Source of the DNA: Protonemura montana
Taxonomy: Eukaryota > Arthropoda > Insecta > Plecoptera > Nemouridae
DNA length: 64,000 bases
Assembly (NCBI GenBank): GCA_947568835.1
Contig: OX387606.1
Coordinates: forward strand, 24,045,111 to 24,109,110
Direction: 5' to 3'
Shown in pieces: positions 35,301-47,300 of this stretch. The notes beneath the pieces were generated by a model. It saw nothing but the letters and a program-made list of their open reading frames with translations, made no database searches and had not been told where the DNA came from. Made by a program: the position numbers and the translations under genes. Position 1 is the first letter of the stretch. Each line of letters begins with the position of its first letter.

Positions 35301-38300
35301 GCTCGCTAGGCCCCAAAGGCCTCCGGGTTGGTAAATCGGGGACCTCGCATTCAGCCGTGATGTTGACACCAAACAATCGGCCAAGTGTCGGGAAACAACT
35401 ATCAATTACGTGCCAGTGTGGCAGGGTGGGTGTGTGTCTAGATCGCCTGACTTCACCTTTGTCCTGCAAATATACCGCCCTAGCTCACTAATTCCGCGCG
35501 GCAGTTGACGTTGTCGTTTGACTTGCAGACAAGCCGCGGATCCTGGAGGACCCTCGCGACGTGGAGGTCAACTTTGGCGGCACGGTGTACTTCACGTGCA
35601 AAGCTGAAGGCGACCCGAAGCCCGACATCGTCTGGATGAGAGACAGGTCAGCGCAGATTTTGTCAATTTCATGGCCACGCGTTCAAGTTCGAGGTCTCAG
35701 CCGCGTTACCACAAGAGGGTTGGGCCAGCGTTACCTAACAGTTGCATCGAAACAGAAAGCAAAGCTCTAGTGCTCTGTAATCAAATGGAGATCAAAGGAA
35801 CCTGGCTAAAGGATTTCAAGGAGGGGATAACGATAATTAGCTTCCACTAACGATCAAAGAAAATTACAAGGCACGTCTTTACCACCGATTTAGAGAATGT
35901 TGTTCTCTTGTCCGACGTGGACGAACCCCATTGAAAGCGCTATCTTGTCATCCCAAGCCAAGGCGTGGGTCTAAAACTTGACAAAGATTAGCCCAGGATA
36001 AGAAGTAATATATCTTTAAAATACATGGCCGTGCACTTATTTAATTGATTACTGGTTTTGAAAATTGACTCTCTGGCTCTGACCATTGGTTCATTTTCAT
36101 TCCATGCTGACGCAAGCTTATGGTGGTTTACCACTGACCTGAGAGCCCCTAGCCCTCCAATAGCAGTATATAAGTTAGTGGTTCGGTGTCCAATTCTATA
36201 TTGCACTTTGGCATAATGTTGCTTAACTTTGATGAGCTGAAAAAACCCCAATCCACCCATCCACTACGACAAACAGATCAATGTTGCTTAACCTTGAACG
36301 CCGCCATCTTGCCTATCTTCCAGCAACGAGGTGAATCTCTCAGATCCTCGCTTCTCGAAGTTGTCAGACGGAACGTTGATGATAGAGAAGGCTGTGGACT
36401 CCGACGTTGGTTCCTACGAGTGCACGGCAAAGAACAGCGAGGGTGCAACGAGATCTCGCTCTGCGAAGATGCTGACGAGGTCAGCGCGGTCTAAGCCTTA
36501 CTTCCGGCGGACGCCACTGGACCAGAGCACAGAGGTTGGCGGCACTGTAAAGCTGCACTGCGCCGCGACGGGGGAGCCAACTCCCGAGGTCGCTTGGTCA
36601 CGAGATGACTTGCCTCTGACTCTTGGACAACGTTTTCAGGCGAGTCTTTGAAGCGATATCTTGATCATGATTGTTTAAAGTCTACTTGAATGGTAAGGAA
36701 GCTAGACTGGAAAAATGTGCAACCGAACCGGGATACGAACCCGGGACCTCCCAATTGACGGTCGGGTGCTCTACCAACTGAGCTATCCAGACACACATAT
36801 TCCAGCTTTCGCGGGGTGGGATAAGGGATCCCCTTGGAGGGGGAAGAGGCCGAGGTCCCTCGTATGGACGAGTTCATCAACGGCCACAGGACAGAATGGT
36901 CTGTCACTATATCTATATATTTTGAGATAACCGGGATTCGAGGAATAGTGACAGACCATTCTGTCCTGTGGCCGTTGATAAACTCGTCCATACGAGTCAC
37001 CTCGGCTTCTTCCCCTTTCAGGGGATCCCTTATCCCACCCCGCGAAAGCTGGAATATGTCTGTCTGGATAGCTCAGTTGGTTGAGCACCCGACCGGCAAT
37101 TGGGAGGTCCCGGGTTCGTAGCCCGGTTCAGTGGCACATTTTTCCAGTCTAGCTTCCTTTCCATCATCCACTTGCTGGTTTAAGCTCCCTAGTGGAAATG
37201 CCAGAAAACCAAAAAACGTCTACTTGAATGTCTACCTGATCTAACCTTAGCACTAGTTTTAACAAAAACTATTTGGAATGGGTTTTCCATACACATAATT
37301 GGTTAGTTAGTAAAAAAAAACGCCAATGTGTTCGGGATTTTATTTTCGAAAATACAAAATACGTTAGTTTTTGAGTTATTGACCCTGATTATTTTATTTA
37401 GATGCATTTAGGAAGCTTGAACTAGGTAATTTTTATAATTTTGTGTGGTTCTTTTGTTATCAGAAAATTTTCAGGACTGCTCTTACCCTTGATAAAGTAA
37501 CAGGTACAAGTTACAAAACGTTGGGAAATTTAGTAGCCCTTTACTTAGCATTCAAAACCCAGTTGAAATAGTTTTTGTCAAAACATCTTGATCAGTCTTG
37601 ATCAGGTATTTGGAAGGGTTTAAAAAATACTATCCCTAAAATTCCTAAACAAATTTCTAACATTTTACACCCACTATCAACCCTTTTTTTATTTTTTAAA
37701 CTACCAGTACATTTAACATTTAAAATAGATAGATACCTATCAATTCCACTATTATTACTTTTAATAACCCTTTCAGAGTAGGGCCAACTATTACTTGATT
37801 ACTAATATTATGACTACTACTGATCGTAGTCCTAATCACCATTATTATTATTAAATTTTATATTTAAGGCAATACAATTACCATGTACCTTGTCAGTAGC
37901 CAAATAAATAAACAAATAAAAAAATGGTTTTCCCAGCAGTTACCACGCTATCAATCATATTTTGAGAGCAAGTGGCAGATTTTCCATCTACGATGTGACA
38001 AACTGAAATTACTTCTGCACCGATTTTGTAGCATTTCTCAGAATAACGCCTTTCCTGTAATGCAATTTTAAACGATATCAAATCGTTCTTGTCGCTACAA
38101 CTTTGCTTTATGCTCCCGACTTCTCAGATCTCCAACTCGATATCTTCGGACAACGCGCTAACGATAACGAGCATACAACGCGAAGATGCCGGGGTCTACA
38201 AGTGCACGGCGTCCAACTTCGTCGGTCGAATCTCCGCGGTGGCTCAGATCATTGTCAACGGTGAGCAATCGAGGAAGTCGTTCAAAAATCGCAGACGTTT

Positions 38301-41300
38301 TACAATTACTAATAAACATTACGATATTATGGTTTTTAGACACATGTCTACTTGATTTATCCTTAGCACTAGTTTTAAGAAAAACTATTTCAACTGGGTT
38401 TTGAATGCTAAGTAAAGGGCTACTAAATTTCCCAACGTTTCGCAACATATACTAGTTACTTCTTCAGAAACCTAGTAACTAGTATTTTATTCTTCAGAAG
38501 TAACTAGTATATGTTACGAAACGTCGCGAAATTTAGTAGCCCTTTACTTAGCATTCAAAACCCATTTCAAATAGTTTTTCTTAACATTACGATGTACTTA
38601 TATAACTAATATTTTTCTGGTTTTTCTCACGCTGCTCAGAGGCTAAGTCCCTGCCGAAAGGTAAAAAAAAAAATTGTGATAAGCACATTTATTTTCAGCA
38701 CAGCTCGACTACACAGTACCAACTCTTGCACAAAAAAAGCACAGAAATAATTTGTTCATATCTATGTCGACAAAGATTGCGGTAGCCAAGGCAACTGAGA
38801 GGGAACGCAAATTACCGGAGAAGAAAAATGGCCTCGCGTTGTTCCTGTGTCCAGAAATTTCTAGAAAAAATTCTCGGGGATTTTTAGAAATTTCTTGGCA
38901 AGTTGTCAACTTTCTTACCCGGAAAGTTGCGCTCCTTCTCTCTTTTCTACTTCATCAAGGATCTTATCATCCTTTTCACAAAGCAATATTTTATCAGCAT
39001 CGTAGGCTCTTAATTCTGAACCACTGCACAAGCAATGCCATCATTTGTATTAGACATTTCATTATTATAGATTTAAGACTCATGTATACTCTAACCTAAT
39101 ATTAGAACTAACCTAAAAACCTAACCTAAAAAACCTAAAAAAAAAACAACCTAATTTCCTGAAAACTTTGTAATTTATGCCTTTTACTCAATCAAGGGTA
39201 AAACCAGTTCATGCTCTACATTTAATTTGATGTAGATTTAAAAATTGCACCTCCTATACCTTGCCAACCTTGCAAAACTGTTAACAAATGATGTTCACGT
39301 GTCCTGCAGTGGTACCAACGTTCACCACACGTCCAGACAACCTGACCGTGAAGACCGGGGGCCGGGCAACTCTCCGTTGCGCCGCCGACGGTTCCCCTAC
39401 CCCCGCGGTAGCTTGGTACAAGGACGGTCGCCAGGTGGCACCGGTGGGCCGAGTGGCCTTCACGCAGGGCCACCTAACGGTCGAGCACGTGAAGGAATCT
39501 GACTCCGGGCTTTACATCTGCAGAGCTACCAACTCCCAGGGATACAAAGAAACAAGCGCACATCTGCATGTTGTTCCTAGCGTGGGGTGAGCCAACCGTT
39601 GACAGGGAGACACTTGTCAATGTTTCATTCCTTTGTATCGAAGTAGATGTCGGTTACGACGTAAAAACGAATCCAAAGTCAAATTAGAGTTATTCAAGTT
39701 TGACAGGTTGTGACGTGATATAGCGTCACTAGAATCAGAGTGACTGTAAGTATTCACAGCCTCTTGGTTCTCCTCCTTGGAGATTTTCTCATTCTCATCA
39801 AATACACTAGAATTGTCTCAAAAAGCCAGTGTCCAAGTAGTCAGAGCAACACCCGCGACAGGTGGAGATCGGGGTCAACCCCAGGTCAATATTCGTATAT
39901 TACCCGAGACCTAATGACTATCCCATGTCGACGATGACAATAAACTTATTATTATTCTTGCGCCGCAGCTTTGAAGCCCCGCGGCCGGTCCAGCGCACTA
40001 CGCCAGCTCGGGCTTCAGGGGCAGCGGGGGCAACGGGGGCGGCGGGGCCGAGTCCCCTGCCCCGTCTCGTGGCAAGTCCGTATGATATGGAAGCGCCGAA
40101 GGGAAGCACCGTCGAGCTACCGTGTAAAGCCGTCGCCGAGCCCAAGCCCAGCGTGGCGTGGACGAAAGACAGGATCGCGCTCGTCCTTTCCACCAGACAC
40201 AAGTAGGTCAAGACAACAAATATTTACAAATGTATTTTTTAATGCTTAATAATAAAAAAAAATATATATAGTATATAAATACCTCGCGCATTGCAAGCGT
40301 ATGCAATTTAACTCAGATTTCATCCTAATACATCAACGAATCCAACGTCAAATTGGAGTTATTCGAGATTGACAGGTTGTGACGTGATATAGCGTCACTA
40401 GAATCAGAGTGACTGTGAGTATTGACAGCCTCTTGGTTCTTCTCCTTGGAGATCCGTCATTCTCATCAAATACACTGAAATAATCTCAAAAAGCCAGTGT
40501 CCAAGTAGCTCAATGGTTCAGAGCAACACCCGCGACAGGTGGAGATCGGGGTTCGAGTCCCCGTTTGGGAATCAATTTTTGAGACGGTTATATTGTTGTT
40601 AATAATAAGATTTCCCGGTGTTTTTTTATCGTAATCATGTTATTTTATTGATTTTTTTTTATTGATTTCTAACTTAGGTACAAGTGTACCGGTGGTTAGT
40701 GCTAGTAGGCAATCTGGCCTATGCTAGTTTCTAGGTCTAAGGTGTATTTCATCGAGGCTAAAAGCAGACTCTTGATGAAGTCCCAGGCATAAGTTGTGAA
40801 ACATCGGTAAAAATAGTTATTCTTCACTTAGCATTCAAAACCCAGTTCAAATAATTTTTCTAAAAACTTGTGCTAAGGATAAATCAAGTAGACATGAGTC
40901 TAAAAACCATCATAGGACGCCACTCACTTCTTGGCAGAGGAACCAGGCTATGGAACAGCCTGCCATTCAATAAACTTGCCAGAAATATAAAATTTAAAAA
41001 CTGTACAGTTACAACCGGACAGTGCAATTCACTTATTGTGTTCAATCCTACGTTGCTAATAAAACCATTATTATTATTATTATTATTATAAAAGTTGGCA
41101 ATCTGTTGATCCTGTAAAATTTCTTTGCTAACGACTCCTCGTCTTCATCAGACTGTCAGCCGGCGGCAGCCTCTACATCTCTCAGATCGAACAATCCGAC
41201 GCTGGCGTGTACGAATGTACCGCCACCAACGTGAACGGCGCCGTCAGAGCTTCCGGTCGCCTCTCAATAAAGGACGTTGTCGCCTTGCCGGGAGATCGTT

Positions 41301-44300
41301 TCGTCCGCATCGCATTCCAGGAGGCCAGCGTTGCCATCGACAAAGCAGTGAACGATACGTTGGATAAGTTGTTCGCTGCTAGCGGCGCCGGTCCACGAAA
41401 CCACGGGGAACTCTTCCGACAGTCACGGTTTCCCAATGCCGCTGCCAGGGGCGTGGCAAGGTCAGTGGACGGAGCCATATCGGTAGATTATTATTATTAT
41501 TATTTGTGGTGTTTAACGACGCACTGTTTTGACATCTGGCCATGCGGCACTGGTCTAATGGCGTCGGTGAATGAGTGGATGATGATGATGAACCTAACCT
41601 AGCCTAGAAGGGAGGAGGGGAAACCCGGTGCCGGCATGTAGCCTACTCTTGTCGAAGACCAAGGGGACCACCGTCTTAACGTCCCTTTCGAAGGACGGTA
41701 CAACGCGAACAACAGGATTCCTCTACAAATCCATGCTGTTGAGAGGTTGATAAGCAAGGCGAATGAAGTTGCTGTACTAACTTTCATCCCTCTAACCTCT
41801 CTCCCGAACAGAACTGGTCATGTGTATAATGGTCACCCATTCAATACCTGACTCAGCGCAGTGTTGCTTAACTTCGGTGATCTAACGAGAACCGGTGTTT
41901 CCAACACGCCAAACCGTTGGCTATCGGACGTTGTAATCTTATTTGAATATTGCTAAGTTTAGCCTTAATTTCTTTAGAGGTTTTTGACAGTGGTACAACC
42001 GCACCTCCCGGCAGATTATTCCACAGACGTACTCCCTCTGCGGCTAAACAGTACTTTCCGATGTCAGTTCTTAAGCCCAATTGAGCAACAGAGCAATACG
42101 ACTTACGCCTGGTTTATTCTCCAGGGCTGCCAACATCTACGAGCAGACCCTAGCTAACATAAAGAAACACGTGGACGCTGGCATGAGTGTCAACCTGACT
42201 GAAGACTTCAACTACAAACAGCTGTTGAGTGCTACGCACTTGGCGCTGGTGGCCAACCTGTCTGGCTGCATGGTCCATCGTACGGCGGTAAACTGCTCTG
42301 ACATGTGCTTTCATAGCAAGTACCGTTCGGTGGACGGCACGTGCAACAACCTGATGCATCCCATGTGGGGAGCTTCACTCACAGGTACTTTTAGGTTATG
42401 TTTCTCTGACGATAGGTTATGTTTTTTCCGTGTTATGCAGAGGTTTTTAGAGGTAGACGGAAACACAACCTCAACTTAGGTAGTTGGCCAAAAAATTGGA
42501 TCTCTCTTCATCTTTCCCATTGGTCATTTATACTTCGATATCTACACCTTCTTCAGATTCCTCTTTCCTCTATTGCAGTTCATATTTGAGCTAAGTTTGA
42601 GATGAATCAATCACGATTCTACAATCTTACGAAATGGGATCGAAATGAGATAGATCTTACATTTAACATTCATTACCCATCAAAGAATATATATTTTTTT
42701 AAATTAAAGATTTTTAAAACTACAAACATTGGGAAAACGAAAACACCGAGTTTTAAATGCATAAGCCACAGAATCTTCAAACCATCTTACACGATGTACG
42801 TAGGGATTAGAATATCAGTTCATGTGGGTGGAGATATTGAACCAGGTTTGCCTTGATTTTCCAGGCTTCCGGCGAATCTTGAAGCCGGCCTATGAGAACG
42901 GCCTCGGGATGCCGATCGGTTGGAGGAAAAGCACGCAATACAACGGCCACGTCTTGCCAAGCGCTCGGCTAGTGTCCACGACAGTGATAAGCACGGACGA
43001 GGTAATCTCATTTCTTCCTTATAAGTGTACATTTTATAGCAAGGTACCTGAATTAAGTTAATTATATTGTGGATAAAATAAAAGAATGCTTGATTAGCAC
43101 TTTTTTGACGGTTCTATTTTAGATTTATTTGTGATTGAATTGTTCAAGTACCATAAGATCTGAGCAAAGATGACGCTTACAAATATATTTCAAAGAAAGA
43201 AGTTGAAGGTGCAAGATTATTGAAAAGTTTTCTGTGCAATGACAGAAAGCAAACCTTGGAAAGAGTTGGCAAGGTAGAAACGACATGGCGTAGGAAATTA
43301 TATGGCACTAGACAGGGCAACATTTCTCACTTGGCAAGTAGAATAGCCGAGTATTTCAATACGTTTGGGACCATTATAATCATAATTACAATGAAACGGC
43401 AGAAATACATTATGTATTGCATTGTAAAAACTGTACCAAACGGTTTGCCGTGTTGGAAACACTGGTTCTCTAAAATCACCGAAGTTGAGCAACACTGCGC
43501 TGGGTCAGGTATTGAATGGGTGACTATCATACACATGAACAGTTATGTTCGGGAGAGAGGTTGGAGGGATGAAAGTTAAGCAACACTGCGCTGGGTCAGG
43601 TATTGGATGGGTGACTATCATACACATGACCAGTTATGTTTGGGAGAGAGGTTGGGGGGATGAAAGTTAAGCAACACTGTGCTTAGTCAGGTAATGGATG
43701 GGTGACCATCACACAGATGATTAGTTCTGTTCGGGAGAGAGGTTGGAGGGATGAAAGTTAGTACAGCAACTTCACTCGCCTTGCTTATCAACCTCTCGAC
43801 AGCATGGATTTGTGGAGGAATCCTGTTGTTCGCGTTGTACCGTCCTTCGGAAGGGACGTTAAGCCGGTGGTCCCCTTGGTCTTCGACAGAAGTAGGCTAC
43901 GTGCCGGCACCGGGTTTCCCCTCCTCCCTGCTATGTTAGGTTAGATTCATCATCATCCTCATCATCATCCACTCATTCACCGACGCCATTAGACCAGTGC
44001 CGCATGGCCAGATGTCGAAACAGCGCGTCATTAAACACCACAAATATTAATAATAATAAATACTGCACTACAAATCTGTTTGAATCTATAATAATGAAGC
44101 GTTGTCCTAGGTTACACGAGACGACCGCCACACCCACATGCTGATGCAGTGGGGACAATTCCTCGACCACGACCTCGACCATGCATTGCCGTCGGTGACA
44201 GCCGAGAGCTGGGACGGCATTGACTGCAAGAAGTCGTGTGAATACGCAGCGCCGTGCTACCCGATCGAAGTGAGTTACATAACCTCGTCGTGATCGTTTG

Positions 44301-47300
44301 ATCCACGTATAACAATCATTCATCCAAGTGGCTGACCACTCAGCTGTCTTGCTATAAGCAAACGTAAAGCCCATTATGATTGTTTTTAGACTCATGTCTA
44401 CTTGATTTATCCTTAGCACAAGTTTTAAGAAAAACTATTTGAACTGGGTTTTGAATGCAAAGTAAAGGGCAACTAAATTTCCCGACGTTTTGTAACATAT
44501 ACTAGTTACTTCTTCAGAGGTTTGAAACAAAGGACTGCTCAATCCTCTGAAGAAGTAACTAGTATATGTTACAAAACGTCGGGAAATTTAGTAGCCCTTT
44601 ACTTAGCATTCAAACCCCAGTTGAAATAGTTTTTCTTAAAGCCCATTAGTTAGTTATAAAGTTTCGGTATTCAAAATTGATTAATAAATTCAAATACTTG
44701 TTAACTATCGTCGTGATTTTTCATTCACGTAAGAAGCAAATTGAATTTATGTCTGCCATCGGATTGGCAAGGTCTTCTTTCTTTATAATGTAATTTTATA
44801 ACGGTATCATTATGTATTGATATTTATTTTGTATCAATATGTTCCTTTTATGTTGTGTAACCTGCTACATCTGATTCATTAGCTTGATAAGCTAATGATA
44901 AAGATAATGATAATGATAAGCTAATAAGCCAGTGTCCAAGCAGCTCAATGGTTAGAGCAACACCCGTGACAGGTGGAGATCGGGGTCCAAGTAGCTCAAT
45001 GGGTTAGAGCAACACCCGTGACAGGTGGAGATCGGGGTCCAAGCAGCTCAATGGTTAGAGCAACACCCGCGACAGGTGGAGATCGGGGTCCAAGTAGCTC
45101 AATTGGTTAGAGCAACACCCCTGACAGGTGGAGATCGGGGTCCAAGTAGCTCAATGGTTCAGAGCAACACCCGCGACAGGTGGAGATCGGGGTTCAAGTA
45201 GCTTAATTGGTTAGAGCAACACCCGTGACAGGTGGAGATCGGGGTCCTAGTAGCTCAATGGTTCAGAGCAACACCCGTGACAGGTGGAGATCGGGGTCCA
45301 AGTAGCTCAGTGGTTCAGAGCAACACCCGCGACAGGTGGAGATCGGGGTCCAAGTAGCTCAATGGTTCAGAGCAACACCCGCGACAGGTGGAGATCGGGG
45401 TTCGAGTCCCTGTTTGGGCATCAACTTTTGAGACGGTTATAGTGTTGTTAATAATAAAATACCCCGCGCATTGCAAGCGTTTGCAATTTAAATAAGATTT
45501 CATCCTAAATGAAATATATTTCATTACTTCATTTCCCAACGAAAATGTCCGCCGATAACCTAACTTTCCTGCCGTGCAGATCCCGCCCAACGATCCACGC
45601 GTAAAGAACCGCCGCTGTATCGACTTCGTGCGCAGCTCCGCCGTCTGCGGATCGGGCCACACGTCCGTCTTCTTCAACGCGATCGTCCCACGCGAACAGA
45701 TCAACCAGCTGACGACGTTCATCGACGCTTCCCAAGTCTACGGCTTCTCGGAAGAAGTAGCCCGCGACCTCCGGGACCTGACCCGCGACCACGGCACGTT
45801 AAGAGAAGGAATCCGCCTTCCCGACCAGAAGCATCTGTTGCCGCTCGCAGACAACCAGCCCAACGATTGCCGTCGGGACCCTCTCGAGTCCGACATCGGA
45901 TGCTTCCTAGCGGGCGATATCCGCTCCAACGAACAGCTCGGCTTGCTAGCCATGCACACCATCTGGTTCCGAGAACATAACCGCATTGCCGCGGCTTTAC
46001 GGGCCCAGAACCCGCACTGGGACGGCGACATGATCTACCACGAGTCTCGCAAGATCGTCGGAGCGCAGATACAACACATAACCTACTCCCATTGGCTGCC
46101 CGTAATCCTAGGACCGGTCGGCATGGAGATGCTGGGCCCGTACACGGGCTACGACCCGAACGTTAACCCGAGCATCTCCAACGTTTTCGCGACGGCGGCG
46201 TTGCGTTTCGGCCACTCGCTGATCAACCCGGTGCTATCGCGGCTGAACAAGACGTACCAGTCGATACCGCAGGGCGACATCTCGCTCGGGAAAGCGTTCT
46301 TTTCGCCGTGGCGGCTCGTTGAAGAGGGCGGAGTCGACCCGCTTATGCGTGGGATGTACGCGATGCCGGCAAAGCTGAAGTTGCCGATGCAGAGTCTCAA
46401 TAAGGAGCTGACGGAGCGACTGTTTGAGGTTGCGCACGCCGTGGCTTTGGATCTGGCTGCGATCAACATACAACGCGGCCGCGATCATGGGATGCCGGGC
46501 TACAACGAGTGGAGGAAAGTCTGCAACTTGACGGAGGCGACGAGCTTTGAAGAGCTGAGCGGAGAGATCGGATCGGAGAGGGTTCGGCAGACATTGAAGG
46601 AGCTGTACGGACATCCGGGGAATGTTGACGTGTGGGTGGGCGGGATCTTGGAAGATGTGGCGGAAGGGGCGAAGGTTGGGCCGACGTTCAGGTGTCTGCT
46701 GGTCGAACAGTTCAAGCGACTGCGACAAGGTGACAGGTAGGTCAACAAGAGAATGGGAGCTGGATTTTTAAAATTTTAAAATTAAAAATTTTTTTTTAGT
46801 GATTTTCTAACTTAGGTACGAGTATACCGGTGGTTAGTGCTAGTAGGCAATCTGGCCTATGCTAGTTCCTAGGTCTAAGGTGTGTTTTTATTTATTTATT
46901 TATTGATTTCTAACTTAGGTACAAGTATACCGGTGGTTAGTGCTAGTAGGCAATCTGGCCTATGCTAGTTTCTAGGTCTAAGGTGTATTTTTATTTATTT
47001 ATTTCTAACTTAGGTACAAGTATACTGGTGGTTAGTGCTAGTAGGCAATCTGGCCTATGCTAGTTCCTAGGTCTAAGTGTATTTTAATTAATTAATTTAT
47101 TGATTTCTAACTTAGGTACAAGTATACCGGTGGTAAGTGCTAGTAGGCAATCTAGCCTATGCTAGTTCCTAGATCTAAGGTGTATTTTTATTTATTTATT
47201 TATTGATTTCTAACTTAGGTACAAGTATACCGGTGGTTAGTGCTAGTAGGCAATCTGGCCTATGCTATTTCCTAGGTCTAAGTGTATTTTTATTAATTAA

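Noticed and set aside
35065..35491. Overlapping ORFs of 134 and 105 codons on opposite strands
   Set aside because: They lie wholly in a peroxidasin intron, have no recognisable domain or splice pattern and overlap each other; chance ORFs are likely.
36715..36790. Genuine tRNA-Asp gene on the - strand
   Set aside because: The D, anticodon and T arms fold, but the acceptor stem does not, and an inverted copy forms a large palindrome; it is part of a fold-back element.
43751..43939. Small secreted or membrane protein gene ([12 protein letters not shown]...)
   Set aside because: The same frame occurs at the same place in every 5S-derived SINE copy. There is no gene context, so it is reported only as a repeat-borne frame to test.
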